A stretch of DNA of 64,000 bases from Myxococcales bacterium (GTDB lineage: Bacteria > Myxococcota_A > Polyangia > Polyangiales > Ga0077539): positions 1-64,000 of the forward strand of contig JAAFIF010000036.1 of the NCBI GenBank assembly GCA_013298625.1, read 5' to 3'. The translations under genes were made by a program, and so were the position numbers. Each line of letters opens with the position of its first letter. The stretch's first letter is position 1. The notes under the pieces were generated by a model, which did not search any database, was not told the origin of the DNA, and saw only the letters and a list, made by a program, of their open reading frames with translations. Shown here piece after piece: positions 16,361 through 24,840 of this stretch.

Positions 16361-18136
16361 ATGAAGATCTGCCCTACGTGTGGACTGCGATATCCGAGTG
16401 ACGCCACCCAGTGCTTCGTCGACCGCGCGACGCTCGTCGCCGCGCCCGACCCGTACATCGGCCAGCTGATCGGCGGGCGATATCGCATCGAGTCGCAGCT
16501 CGGCGAAGGCGGGATGGCCATGGTCTACGCCGCTCGCTCGGCGCTCGATCAGAAGCCCGTCGCCATCAAGATCTTTCGCCGCGAGCTCGCCAAGGACAAG
16601 AACCTCCGCGAGAGGTTCAAGCGCGAAGCCACCAGCGCGCAGCGACTGTCGCACCCGCACATCATCGAGATCCTCGGGTACGGCGAGACCGACGACGGGA
16701 CGCAGTACCTGGTGATGGAGTTTCTCTCTGGCGAATCGCTGGAGAGCGTGATCGAGCACGGACCCGTTCCGCTCGCGCGCGGGCTCGACATCATGCTGCA
16801 GACGCTCGACGGCCTCGCGCGCGCGCACGACTTCGAAGTGGTGCACCGCGACCTCAAGCCGGACAACTTGTTCGTCGTTCGCAAAGAAGACGGCAGCGAC
16901 CACGTCAAGATCTTGGACTTCGGCATCGCGCGCTCGATGCACGACCCCCGCCTCACCAAAGCAGGCGAAGTGTTCGGAACGCCCCAGTACATGGCCCCCG
17001 AGCGCATCACCTCGATCGACGCGGGCCCCGGCGCGGACCTCTACGCCGTCGGCTGCATGCTCTATCAGCTCGTCTCGAACCAGCTCCCGTTCGAAGCCAA
17101 CGACATCTCGGGCTTCTTGCTGAAGCACCTGCGCGAGATGCCTGTTCCTCCGAGCAAGCACAACCCGCAGATCCCCGCGGCGCTCGACAACTTGATCCTC
17201 AAGCTGCTCGAAAAAGACCCCAACAAGCGCCCCGTCGACGCGCACGCGGTGATCAAAGAGCTGAGCGCCATCTCTGCGCAGGTCCCGCGCCCGCAGCAGG
17301 CGCGCAAGCCCCCGCCGCCGCCGCCGCGCCGCAGCGCTCCCCAAGCAGGAGCCGCCCTCGAAGCGACGCCCTTCGACGGACAGCCCAGACCGCAACAAGC
17401 AGCGAAGGGCACGCTCGCGCCGGCGACCTTCGAGCGCTGGGAGCGCCGCGTGCAGATCTTCGCCCAAATGATGGGCCGCGCGTACCCCGATGGCCGCGCG
17501 CGACCCGAGCAGATCCAATTGCTCGAGCGAGTGCGCACGGCGGTCGGCAGGATGGGCGAGCTTCGTCAGCGTTCGCTGCGCGAGCAGATGAAGCTCGAGG
17601 CGATCCGCACGCAGGCCCGCGAGGCGCAGGCGCGCTTCGGCCGCGCGATGGACACGATCGGGCAAGACCTCTCGCGCGTGCGCGAAGAGCTCGTCCGCGC
17701 CAAGCAAGTGCGCGACGAGTACGCGCAGGTGCTCGCGCGTGGAGGCGCTCCGTTCGCGCAGATCCACGCGAAGGTCGTCGCGTCCCCCGCGGCGCCCACC
17801 GGCGAATTGATGCAGCTGTACCGGCAGGGCCTCGAGGCGCTCGAGAGCCTCGGCCGCGCGATGCAAGAGCACCAGCGGTCCGTCGCGTGGCTCGAAGCGA
17901 AAGAGCGCGAGGCGCCGGACCTTCAGCTGCAGATCGACACGCTGCGCACGCAGCTCGCGAAGCTCTCTCAGTCCGCCGAGGACGAGAGCGCGCAGGTGCA
18001 GCAAGTGGTCGGGACGCTCGGCAGCGAGATGGCGCAGGCCGAGCAAGGGCTCATGGCGGACGCGGGGCGACTCGCGGACGAGCTGCGTCCGGACCCGCGG
18101 ATGCGCGATCTGTTCGCAGAGCTCGAAGCGAACTAA
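16361..18136 (+). CDS. Ser/Thr protein kinase with N-terminal zinc ribbon and coiled-coil tail
   Basis: 591 residues. Cys4, Cys7 and Cys18 (CPTCGLRYPSDATQC) form a truncated zinc-ribbon-like start. The kinase domain runs from about 38 to 300 with all key residues: GEGGM glycine loop, VAIK Lys70, HRDLKPDN with Asp164, DFG at 186-188 and APE at 212-214. A proline-rich linker (KPPPPPPRR, about 315) leads to a Gln/Arg/Glu-rich coiled-coil tail. There is no transmembrane segment, so it is a soluble Hanks-type kinase, of the kind that regulates development and motility in myxobacteria. No phosphatase or substrate is adjacent. Its TAA overlaps the first bases of dispersed repeat copy C. Confidence 0.92.
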   Translation: MKICPTCGLRYPSDATQCFVDRATLVAAPDPYIGQLIGGRYRIESQLGEGGMAMVYAARSALDQKPVAIKIFRRELAKDKNLRERFKREATSAQRLSHPHIIEILGYGETDDGTQYLVMEFLSGESLESVIEHGPVPLARGLDIMLQTLDGLARAHDFEVVHRDLKPDNLFVVRKEDGSDHVKILDFGIARSMHDPRLTKAGEVFGTPQYMAPERITSIDAGPGADLYAVGCMLYQLVSNQLPFEANDISGFLLKHLREMPVPPSKHNPQIPAALDNLILKLLEKDPNKRPVDAHAVIKELSAISAQVPRPQQARKPPPPPPRRSAPQAGAALEATPFDGQPRPQQAAKGTLAPATFERWERRVQIFAQMMGRAYPDGRARPEQIQLLERVRTAVGRMGELRQRSLREQMKLEAIRTQAREAQARFGRAMDTIGQDLSRVREELVRAKQVRDEYAQVLARGGAPFAQIHAKVVASPAAPTGELMQLYRQGLEALESLGRAMQEHQRSVAWLEAKEREAPDLQLQIDTLRTQLAKLSQSAEDESAQVQQVVGTLGSEMAQAEQGLMADAGRLADELRPDPRMRDLFAELEAN

Positions 18137-18248
18137 ACCAATACCGCGACGGTCGTCGTAGTTTTCTCTGTCCGCGGTCTTGGTTTGACTTGATTTCGAC
18201 CGCGCTGATCCGCTCCGCGCGTCTTCGACGCACGTCGCGGGCGCGGTA
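18135..18248 (+). repeat. Dispersed structured repeat, copy C
   Basis: About 114 bp, beginning at the stop codon of the kinase gene and in the same orientation. The 5' stem is AAACCAATACCGCG pairing with CGCGGTCTTGGTTT. Compared with copy A the seventh base pair has changed from C-G to A-T on both sides, a compensatory change. The conserved CCGCTCCGCGCGTCTTCGAC block and the CGCGGTA end are present. Confidence 0.85.
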
Positions 18249-18263
18249 TAGCGGGGCGTACGG

Positions 18264-19862
18264 CTATTCTGCGGCGTCGAGCGCGGCGCTGGGGGCGGAC
18301 TCGATCAAGCGCAGGGCGGGGCGGGCCTTGGCGACGGTCATCGTCGGGCGCTGAATCGTGCGCGCGGGGGTGATGCCTTCTTCGCGCAGGATGCGCTCGG
18401 CGGCGAGGCGGCCCGAGAGCGCGACGAGGGGAATGCCCGTCCCCGGCTGCGTGCTCGCGCCGGCGAAGTAGAGGTTGCCGAAGGTGTTGTCGCGGTTCTT
18501 CGGGCGAAACGGGCCCACTTGATCGAGCGTGAGCGAGAGGCCGAAGGCCGAGCCGTGCGTGAGGTTGAAGCGCGAGGCCCAGCCGTTGGGGTCGATGCGC
18601 TGCTCGTACACGATGTGCTTCTTGATTTCGGGTGCCACATTTCGAGACATCGCGTCGAGGACGCGCTCGCGAAGGATGTCTCCTGCGGCGCTCCAGTCGA
18701 TCTTGGAGGTCTGGTGGGGCACTGGCACGAGCACGTAGAGGCTCGATCCGCCGGCGGGGGCGACGGTGGGGTCCGTCACGTTGGGGGCGGCGACGTAGTA
18801 GTGCAGGTCGCGCGGCAGGACCTTGTCGTTGAAGATCTCGTCGAAGCTGTCCTTGAAGTTGGCTCCGAAGAACGTGTTGTGGTGCTCGATGCCCGGGTAC
18901 TGCTTGTCGAGCCCGAGGTAGAGCATGAACCCGCTGGAGGTGAACTTCAGCGAGTCGCGGCGCGGGAGCTTCGCCTCGGGGATGAGCTTGTCGTAGACGA
19001 ACGGCAGGTCGGCGTTGGCCAGGACGATGTCCGCGTCTTCGACGGCGTCGTCGCTGTAGCGCACGTTGGAGACGCGGCCGTTGCCGGGGACGAGGCGCGA
19101 GACGGAGGTGTTGTAGCGAAACTCGACGCCGAGCTCGCGCGCGAGCCGCTCGAGGGCGCGGGGGATCTCGTAGAGGCCGCCGCGGACGTAGAAGACTCCG
19201 TGGGTGAGCTCGGTGTGCGGGAGCAGGCCGTAGATCCCGGGCGCGGCGTAGGGCGAGAGGCCCAGGTACATGGTCTGGTACGAGAAGGCCATGCGCAGGC
19301 GCTCGTCGCGAAAGTACTTGGCGACGTTGCGCGACACCGTGGTGTAGGCGCGGGCGCGAAAGAGGTCGATCGCGGTTCCGACGGACATGAACTCGCGCAT
19401 CGAGCCGTAGTGGTTGACGATGAAGCGCGACATGGCCGCGTCCATCATGGCGCTGGCGCCGTCGTCGAACTGCAAGAACTTGTCGAACGAGCCGGGCTCG
19501 ATGCGCTCGAGCTCGTCGCGCAGCTTGTCGCGCTCACGATAGAGGGCGAGCGACGAGCCGTCGTCGAAGTGGATCCTGTAGTTGGGCGAGAGCGCGATGA
19601 TGTCCAGGTAATCGTCGATGTTGCGGCCGACGTCGCTGAACAGCTCGCGCAGGACCGAGGGCACCAGGAGGATGGTGGGCCCGATGTCGAAGTGAAACTG
19701 CCCGTCACCGACGCGGCCGCAGCGGCCGCCGGGCTCGCTGTTCTTCTCGACCACGGTCACGCGCAGGCCCGCGTGGGCGAGGCGAATGGCAGAGCAGAGA
19801 CCGGCGATTCCCGCGCCGATGATGGTGACGCGGCGGGTGCTGGCGATGGACGAGCTTCGCAT
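18264..19862 (-). CDS. Phytoene-desaturase-family (CrtI-type) FAD oxidoreductase
   Basis: 532 residues. The N-terminal Rossmann motif VTIIGAGIAGLCSA with the E-K at the end of strand 2 (VVEKNSEPGGR) binds FAD. The C-terminus has the CrtI signature NLYFAGASTQPGTGIP and SGRLAAERIL. The length and these two motifs match bacterial CrtI and related carotenoid desaturases or isomerases, which introduce double bases of conjugation into lycopene-type precursors; whether this copy desaturates phytoene or a downstream carotenoid cannot be told. No other crt gene is next to it. The tail of about 30 residues after the FAD motif is extra. It is convergent with the kinase, separated by copy C of the dispersed repeat. 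Confidence 0.85.
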   Translation of the reverse strand: MRSSSIASTRRVTIIGAGIAGLCSAIRLAHAGLRVTVVEKNSEPGGRCGRVGDGQFHFDIGPTILLVPSVLRELFSDVGRNIDDYLDIIALSPNYRIHFDDGSSLALYRERDKLRDELERIEPGSFDKFLQFDDGASAMMDAAMSRFIVNHYGSMREFMSVGTAIDLFRARAYTTVSRNVAKYFRDERLRMAFSYQTMYLGLSPYAAPGIYGLLPHTELTHGVFYVRGGLYEIPRALERLARELGVEFRYNTSVSRLVPGNGRVSNVRYSDDAVEDADIVLANADLPFVYDKLIPEAKLPRRDSLKFTSSGFMLYLGLDKQYPGIEHHNTFFGANFKDSFDEIFNDKVLPRDLHYYVAAPNVTDPTVAPAGGSSLYVLVPVPHQTSKIDWSAAGDILRERVLDAMSRNVAPEIKKHIVYEQRIDPNGWASRFNLTHGSAFGLSLTLDQVGPFRPKNRDNTFGNLYFAGASTQPGTGIPLVALSGRLAAERILREEGITPARTIQRPTMTVAKARPALRLIESAPSAALDAAE

Positions 19863-19992
19863 GGGTGTTCTCTTGGATACCGGATCGAGCGAAACGTCGC
19901 GCGGTTCTCCGACGTAGAGCGAACGTGAACGTCCTGCGCATCATTTGGCGCCGGCCGGCATCGTAGGTAGGGAGTGCGAGGAGACGTTGAGA

Positions 19993-20568
19993 ATGAACCG
20001 ACGCGAAGTGCTGGGAATCGCTGCAGGAACGGCGGGTGCCATGTTGATCGGCGATGAAGCTTCGGCGCAGCAGGCCCCGGCGGTCGTGACCGCGCCGCCT
20101 GTGGATTTCTCGCTTCCGACGACGGCGGGGCGCGACCGTATGCTCTCGCAGCTGCGGGGCAAGGTCGTCGTGCTCTTCTACGAGACGCGCGGGACCATCA
20201 CGCAGAACCAACACGTGAAGGACGCCATGGGCGTGCGCTTCAACCGCGACCGCGCGCTGGCCAATCGCATCACGCTGATCGCGGCGTGCAACGTGGCCGA
20301 GTACAACTCGTGGCCGTCGCAGTACTTCGCGCGAGAGGCCATCAGCGCCGTCGCGCGCAGCCAGCGCATCGAGCTCTGGCTCGATTGGAACCGCACGCTC
20401 ATCCAGCGCCTCGGCCTGCGCGACGGGGCGTCCAACATCGTGATCGTGGACCGCACGGGCGTCGTCCGCGAGCGCCACGCTGGACGGCTGGCGGACCCGC
20501 AGGTGGGCACGTTTCTCGATCGCGTGATCGCGATGGGCGACGAAGGTCGCGTCGCCGCGGCGAGTTGA
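19993..20568 (+). CDS. Tat-exported redoxin-like protein lacking the CXXC motif
   Basis: 191 residues from the ATG at 19993, with GGAG upstream; a frame 48 bp longer exists but has no supporting signal. The start NRREVLGIAAGTAGAML is a twin-arginine signal and DEASAQQ the likely cleavage region. The rest has the thioredoxin-like fold order (VDFSLPTTAGRDRMLSQLRGK, then KVVVLFYETRG) of AhpC/YtfJ proteins, but the place of the catalytic cysteines reads ETRGTITQNQ, so it cannot act as a normal thiol peroxidase. A single Cys remains in IAACNVAEYN. It is divergent to the CrtI-like gene (131 bp apart) and may share its promoter region. Confidence 0.7.
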   Translation: MNRREVLGIAAGTAGAMLIGDEASAQQAPAVVTAPPVDFSLPTTAGRDRMLSQLRGKVVVLFYETRGTITQNQHVKDAMGVRFNRDRALANRITLIAACNVAEYNSWPSQYFAREAISAVARSQRIELWLDWNRTLIQRLGLRDGASNIVIVDRTGVVRERHAGRLADPQVGTFLDRVIAMGDEGRVAAAS

Positions 20569-20605
20569 TTTCAGCGTCGCCAACGGTGCTACGATCGACC
20601 TCGCG

Positions 20606-21190
20606 ATGAGCGACGCGTACCGAGACGAGCACGAAGCGGCGCTGCGACAGCTGGACGCCCTTCGCCGAGAAAACGACGCGCTGCGCGAGCAAATCGCCGG
20701 CGCCAACGCCGAGCGCGACGCCGAGCCCGAGGCGCTTCGCGCCAAGCCGAGCGCGGTGATCGCGTTGATCACTGGGGTGTTCTTCATGGCCGGCGCGGTC
20801 ACCGTCGCCGGCGCCTCGCGCACGCGCTGCGTCGCTCGTCGTGGAGCGGCGCCGTGCCCGTACATGGCCGCGCACGGCGCGGGCGCGTTCGAGCGGGGCG
20901 AGCAGCTGCTGCGCAACGAGCCCGGCACCATTCGCGTCGAGCTCGCGCAGGGCAACCAGACCGCCACGGTGCGCGTGGACGGCATGGTGATCCCGCGCTC
21001 GGGCGCGATCGCGCTCAGCGGTCCGCTCGCTGGCGGAGCGACGCACGTCGTCGACGTCAGCGGCGGAGGCTTCATCCAGTCGCGCACGCGGGTGTGGGTC
21101 GTCCCCGGACGAACCGAGGTCGTGCGCGTCGCGCTGCAGGTGGACCCGTCGCCCAAGCACGTCGAGGCCGACAAAGACGCCGACGATTGA
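20606..21190 (+). CDS. Single-pass membrane protein with PEGA-like C-terminal domain
   Basis: 194 residues. A short N-terminal coiled coil (HEAALRQLDALRRENDALRE) precedes one hydrophobic segment (SAVIALITGVFFMAGAVTVAG), then a soluble region with beta-rich PEGA-like spacing (RVELAQGNQTATVRVDG ... GGGFIQSRTRVWVVPGRTEVVRVALQV). It starts 37 bp after the redoxin gene and may be in one transcript with it. Function unknown; PEGA-type domains occur in secreted or peptidoglycan-associated proteins. Confidence 0.65.
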   Translation: MSDAYRDEHEAALRQLDALRRENDALREQIAGANAERDAEPEALRAKPSAVIALITGVFFMAGAVTVAGASRTRCVARRGAAPCPYMAAHGAGAFERGEQLLRNEPGTIRVELAQGNQTATVRVDGMVIPRSGAIALSGPLAGGATHVVDVSGGGFIQSRTRVWVVPGRTEVVRVALQVDPSPKHVEADKDADD

Positions 21191-21249
21191 CTGGGTATTC
21201 AGGGCTCGATTGATTGTGTGGGCGTAGATTCAACGCGCGGGGGCGCGCT

Positions 21250-21660
21250 CTACGCTGAGAGCTCGGGCGGAGGCAGCGGGCCCATCACGCGCATGGGAAG
21301 TTCCGAGCACGACCAGGTCGCGCTTCCGGCGGCGCCGGCCGTGCATTCGCACATGCTCTGGGTGCCCGGCTGCGACGCGACGCCTCTGCTGGTGGCGCCC
21401 ACCGTCGTGCATGCGTTGCCTTGCGCGACCGGCGCGTCCGCCGGCCGCTCGGCGCTCGCCGACGTGCCCGCGTCCGCTGCAGTGGTCTCAGCGGGAGGTG
21501 GGGTCTCGTTGCCAGACGAAGCCGTGGTGGTCGTGGTGGTCGCGCTGCCAGTGTCGCTGCTCGCGCTCGAGCCCGAGCACGCGGCGATCGCGACGCCGCC
21601 CGCGGTGACGCCGAGCGCGAGCGCGCGAGCGAACTTTGCAAAATGGGGGAGGTCGTTCAT
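21250..21660 (-). CDS. Small lipoprotein, Ser/Thr/Ala-rich
   Basis: 136 residues. A signal peptide with a clear AIAAC lipobox (Cys about 28) is followed by a Ser/Thr/Pro linker and a small C-terminal segment with five or six cysteines (ACTTVGATSRG, SMCECTAGAAGSATWSCSE). No known domain. It follows recA on the same strand, 64 bp from its stop, and could be co-transcribed with it. Confidence 0.65.
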   Translation of the reverse strand: MNDLPHFAKFARALALGVTAGGVAIAACSGSSASSDTGSATTTTTTASSGNETPPPAETTAADAGTSASAERPADAPVAQGNACTTVGATSRGVASQPGTQSMCECTAGAAGSATWSCSELPMRVMGPLPPPELSA

Positions 21661-21724
21661 CGCGACGATGATACGCCAGCGCCCTGCGCGAGCTTGGGGG
21701 CAAAGCGCGGCCCCCAGCGCGGGT

Positions 21725-22759
21725 TCACTCCGCGTCGCCGATGGACGGAGGCGCTTCTTTGGTGGGTGTCTTCGCGCTCGCGATGCGGACGGCTTCTGCG
21801 ATCTTCGCGCAGAGCGCTGCGTCCCCCGAGAGGGTCTCGCGCACCCGCTCGCGGCCGTTGCCGAGGTGCGCGCCTGCGAAGGACAAGTGGCTGCCGGACT
21901 TGTCGATCACGCCCAGGTCGACGCCCATGTCGATGAGCTCTCCTGCGCGGTCGATGCCGTTGCCGTAGCGCACGTCGAACTCGGCCTCGCGAAAGGGCGG
22001 GGCGAGCTTGTTCTTCACGACCTTCACGCGCGTGCGGTTTCCGGTGACCTCTTCGCCGTTCTTGAGGGCGCCGATGCGTCGGACGTCGAGGCGGACGCTG
22101 GCGTAGAACTTCAGCGCGTTGCCGCCGGTCGTGGTCTCGGGCGAGCCGAACATCACGCCGATCTTCATGCGGATTTGATTGATGAACACCACGGTCACGT
22201 TGTGCTTGTGCGCGAGCGCCGTGAGCTTGCGCAGGGCCTGGCTCATCAAGCGCGCTTGCAGCCCGACGTGCTGATCGCCCATGTCGCCCTCGAGCTCGGC
22301 CTTCGGGACGAGGGCCGCGACCGAGTCGATCACGATGAGCTCGACCGCGCCCGAGCGCACCAGGGCGTCGGCGATCTCGAGCGCTTGCTCGCCGGTGTCC
22401 GGCTGCGAGACGAGCAACGTGGCCAGGTCGACGCCGATGGACCTCGCGTAGCGAACGTCCAGGGCGTGCTCGGCGTCGATGAAGGCCGCCACGCCGCCGG
22501 CGCGCTGCACTTCGGCGATGGCGTGGAGGGTGAGGGTGGTCTTTCCTGAGCTCTCGGGGCCGTACACTTCGACGATGCGTCCGCGGGGGTAGCCGCCGCA
22601 GCCGAGGGCGCGGTCGAGCGCGAGCGAGCCGCTCGGCACCGTGGCCACGGCTTCGGCCACGCCGTCTTCGAGGGACATCACCGAGCCCTTGCCGAACTGC
22701 TTCTCGAGCATCGAGATCGCCGCACGCACTGCCTTCAATCGCTCTGTCGCTGTTGCCAT
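21725..22759 (-). CDS. recA: RecA recombinase
   Basis: 344 residues, the usual RecA length. Walker A GPESSGKT is at residues 67-74 and the VIDSVAALVPKAELEGDMGDQHVG region with L1 follows; the FINQIRMKIGVMFGSPETTTGG block with the L2 DNA-binding loop is intact. It catalyses homologous strand exchange and stimulates LexA self-cleavage. No clear LexA box could be read in the 260 bp upstream, which also has to serve the divergent PLD lipoprotein gene. The C-terminal acidic tail is present (PTKEAPPSIGDAE). Confidence 0.97.
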   Translation of the reverse strand: MATATERLKAVRAAISMLEKQFGKGSVMSLEDGVAEAVATVPSGSLALDRALGCGGYPRGRIVEVYGPESSGKTTLTLHAIAEVQRAGGVAAFIDAEHALDVRYARSIGVDLATLLVSQPDTGEQALEIADALVRSGAVELIVIDSVAALVPKAELEGDMGDQHVGLQARLMSQALRKLTALAHKHNVTVVFINQIRMKIGVMFGSPETTTGGNALKFYASVRLDVRRIGALKNGEEVTGNRTRVKVVKNKLAPPFREAEFDVRYGNGIDRAGELIDMGVDLGVIDKSGSHLSFAGAHLGNGRERVRETLSGDAALCAKIAEAVRIASAKTPTKEAPPSIGDAE

Positions 22760-23018
22760 GACTGTTGCCGTCTTTCGCTGTTGTTCTGCCGTTGCGTCAG
22801 TCAGCGATCACGCTCGTGCGCACCGTGCGCCTGGCGTCGATCGCGTCGCGACGGAGGGCATTGCGCGCGGCGTTCCAACGAGAGGCGCTGGAGAAACACA
22901 GTGGATTTCGGGGCCAGACTGGCGGTCCTCCATGGCGGCCGCCAGTGGCGGGAGCGTTCCGCCAGTGGCGGTGAAGCAGTGTTGATGGTGGGACCTACGC
23001 ATCTGGTAGACTTTCAAA
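22760..23018. other. Divergent promoter region of recA and the PLD lipoprotein gene
   Basis: About 260 bp with no coding feature. It contains the repeated short sequence GGCCGCCAGTGGCGG and GCCAGTGGCGG (around 22935-22975), an imperfect inverted pattern that could bind a regulator. I could not identify a LexA site. Confidence 0.35.
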
Positions 23019-24422
23019 ATGTCGCCGCTGCGCAGGTTCGTGGGTCCGTTGCTCTCTGTCGCGCTCGCCTCGTGCGCCGGAGAAATCGCCGGTGAACCGT
23101 TGATGGACGCCACGCGAGACGCGCGCGTGCGGGACGTCGTGGCGGCGGACAACGCTGCGCAGCCGGACGCGACGATGCGCGAAGACTCCGCCGCGAGCGT
23201 GGATGCGAGCGAGCTCGACGCGATCGATCCGCCGATGGATTCGGGCGTGGTCGTTCCCGTGATGGACTCGGGGGTGGTCGTTCCCGTGATGGACACGGGC
23301 GTGGTGGTCCCGCCGATGGACTCAGGAGTGATCGTGGACACGGGCGTGCCTCCGCGGGACACGGGCGTGCCGCCGGTGGACACGGGGATCCCGATGCAGC
23401 CGCGGTTCTCTGCGGTGTTCTCCACGCGCGTCGCGTCGTCAGCGCAGAGCACGGCGATCGAAGACACGATCGTCACGCTGATTCGTCAGGCGATGCCGGG
23501 CTCGCGCATCCGCATCGCGATCTACAACTTCTCGCGCAACAACGTGTCGGCTGAGCTCGTCGCGGCGTTTCGTCGCGGAGTGGACGTGCGCATCGTGCTC
23601 GACGGCGGGACGCCGAGCGACCCGGGCACGGAGGTTCCCGCGCTGCGCGCGGGCCTCGGCGCAGACCGCGTCACGGTGTGCGACGCGCCCGGAACGAGCT
23701 GCATCGGCTCGGGCATCATGCACCACAAGACGTTCTTGTTCTCGCAGCTGAGCGACGGCTCGCGCAACGTGGTCGTGCAGGCCTCGCACAACCTGACGAC
23801 CTCGCAGCTCACGATGCACAACAACGCCGTGATCGTGCGCGGCGACGACGCGCTCTTCGCGGGCTACGAGAGCGTGTGGGACGACCTTCGCCGCGACGTC
23901 GAGAACCCGAACTACTACCGGATCATCGACGGCATGTTCGACACGCGGGCGTATTTCTTTCCGCGCGCGAGCGGAGACACCGTGGTGTCGATCTTGGACA
24001 ACGCGACGTGCGACGCGACCTCGAGGATCCGCGTCGCGATGGCGTTCTTCACCGACGCGCGCATCGCGATCGCCCAGGCGCTCGCCCGCCGCGCGCGCGA
24101 GGGCTGCTCGGTCAGCGTCGTGATCGGCAACGGAGAAATCCCCGCGGGCTCCAGCGTGCTCTCGACGCTGCGCGCGGCGGGGGTGGTCGTCACGCTGTAC
24201 CCCACGCGCACCAACGGCTGGGGCCTGCACTCGAAGTACCTGCTCATCGACGCGCCCTACACGGGCATGCGTAGACAGTTGGTGTTTACGGGGTCGCACA
24301 ACTGGACGGGGCCAGCGCTCGACACCAACGACGAGTCCCTGTTGAAGCTCGAAGACGCCACGCTCTTCAACACGTACCTCAACGATTGGAACCACGTGCG
24401 CAACGCCGCTGCCATGCCCTGA
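23019..24422 (+). CDS. Phospholipase-D-like lipoprotein
   Basis: 467 residues. The signal peptide ends in LASC (Cys19). Residues 70-125 form a low-complexity linker of eight short repeats such as PPMDSGVVVPV and VPPRDTGVPP. Two HKD-type motifs follow: MHHKTFLFSQ (the Asp of HxK-x4-D is replaced by Ser) with ASHNLT, and LHSKYLLIDAP with FTGSHNWTGP, the second of which is complete. PLD-family enzymes hydrolyse or transfer phosphodiester bonds using two HKD motifs that meet in one active site; because the first lacks Asp, activity is uncertain. It is surface-anchored and likely acts outside the cell or in the periplasm. Confidence 0.85.
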   Translation: MSPLRRFVGPLLSVALASCAGEIAGEPLMDATRDARVRDVVAADNAAQPDATMREDSAASVDASELDAIDPPMDSGVVVPVMDSGVVVPVMDTGVVVPPMDSGVIVDTGVPPRDTGVPPVDTGIPMQPRFSAVFSTRVASSAQSTAIEDTIVTLIRQAMPGSRIRIAIYNFSRNNVSAELVAAFRRGVDVRIVLDGGTPSDPGTEVPALRAGLGADRVTVCDAPGTSCIGSGIMHHKTFLFSQLSDGSRNVVVQASHNLTTSQLTMHNNAVIVRGDDALFAGYESVWDDLRRDVENPNYYRIIDGMFDTRAYFFPRASGDTVVSILDNATCDATSRIRVAMAFFTDARIAIAQALARRAREGCSVSVVIGNGEIPAGSSVLSTLRAAGVVVTLYPTRTNGWGLHSKYLLIDAPYTGMRRQLVFTGSHNWTGPALDTNDESLLKLEDATLFNTYLNDWNHVRNAAAMP

Positions 24423-24447
24423 ACTCCGTGCGATAGTCCGGCTCGCT

Positions 24448-24837
24448 GTGGACGAAGAGAGAGAGAACGACCGCGTCGCGTGCCCCAATGATTTGTGTAC
24501 CGGGGCGCTCGACCGCGACGGCCGCTGCGGGACGTGCGAGATGGTCTTCGCGCAGTACGCGCGGCGCGAAGACGTGACCGAGGCTGCCGCGAGCGTTGCA
24601 GAAGAAGCCAGCGATCCCGCTGCGATGCCCGAGGCGAGAGCGATCCGCGCCGACGGCGAAGAGCCAGCGACGGAAGCGAGCCAAGAGGTCGAGGGCGCGG
24701 CGAGCGACGAGACCGAAGCGAGCCAAGATGGCGAGCGAGTGTGCTGCCCGGACGACCTGTGCACGGGCGTGATCGGCGCCGATGGTCGCTGCGGGACCTG
24801 CGGTCGCTCGGAGGCGCAGGCGCCCGAAGAGCAGTGA
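24448..24837 (+). CDS. Small protein with two tandem zinc-ribbon modules
   Basis: 129 residues, GTG start. Two nearly identical cysteine modules, CPNDLCTGALDRDGRCGTC and CPDDLCTGVIGADGRCGTC, are joined by an acidic Glu/Ala/Ser linker of about 65 residues. Each has four cysteines spaced C-x4-C-x9-C-x2-C, which should bind one zinc. The protein arose by an internal duplication. It starts 26 bp after the PLD lipoprotein and 4 bp before a membrane protein gene, so the three are probably one operon. Confidence 0.7.
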   Translation: MDEERENDRVACPNDLCTGALDRDGRCGTCEMVFAQYARREDVTEAAASVAEEASDPAAMPEARAIRADGEEPATEASQEVEGAASDETEASQDGERVCCPDDLCTGVIGADGRCGTCGRSEAQAPEEQ

Positions 24838-24840
24838 CGC

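Noticed and set aside
16328..18046. Upstream extension of the pseudouridine synthase frame across the kinase gene
   Set aside because: The recognisable protein begins at 16327; the rest is the complement of the kinase sequence.
22760..23018. A LexA/SOS box in front of recA
   Set aside because: I could not read a sequence close to a known LexA site there, so none is claimed.
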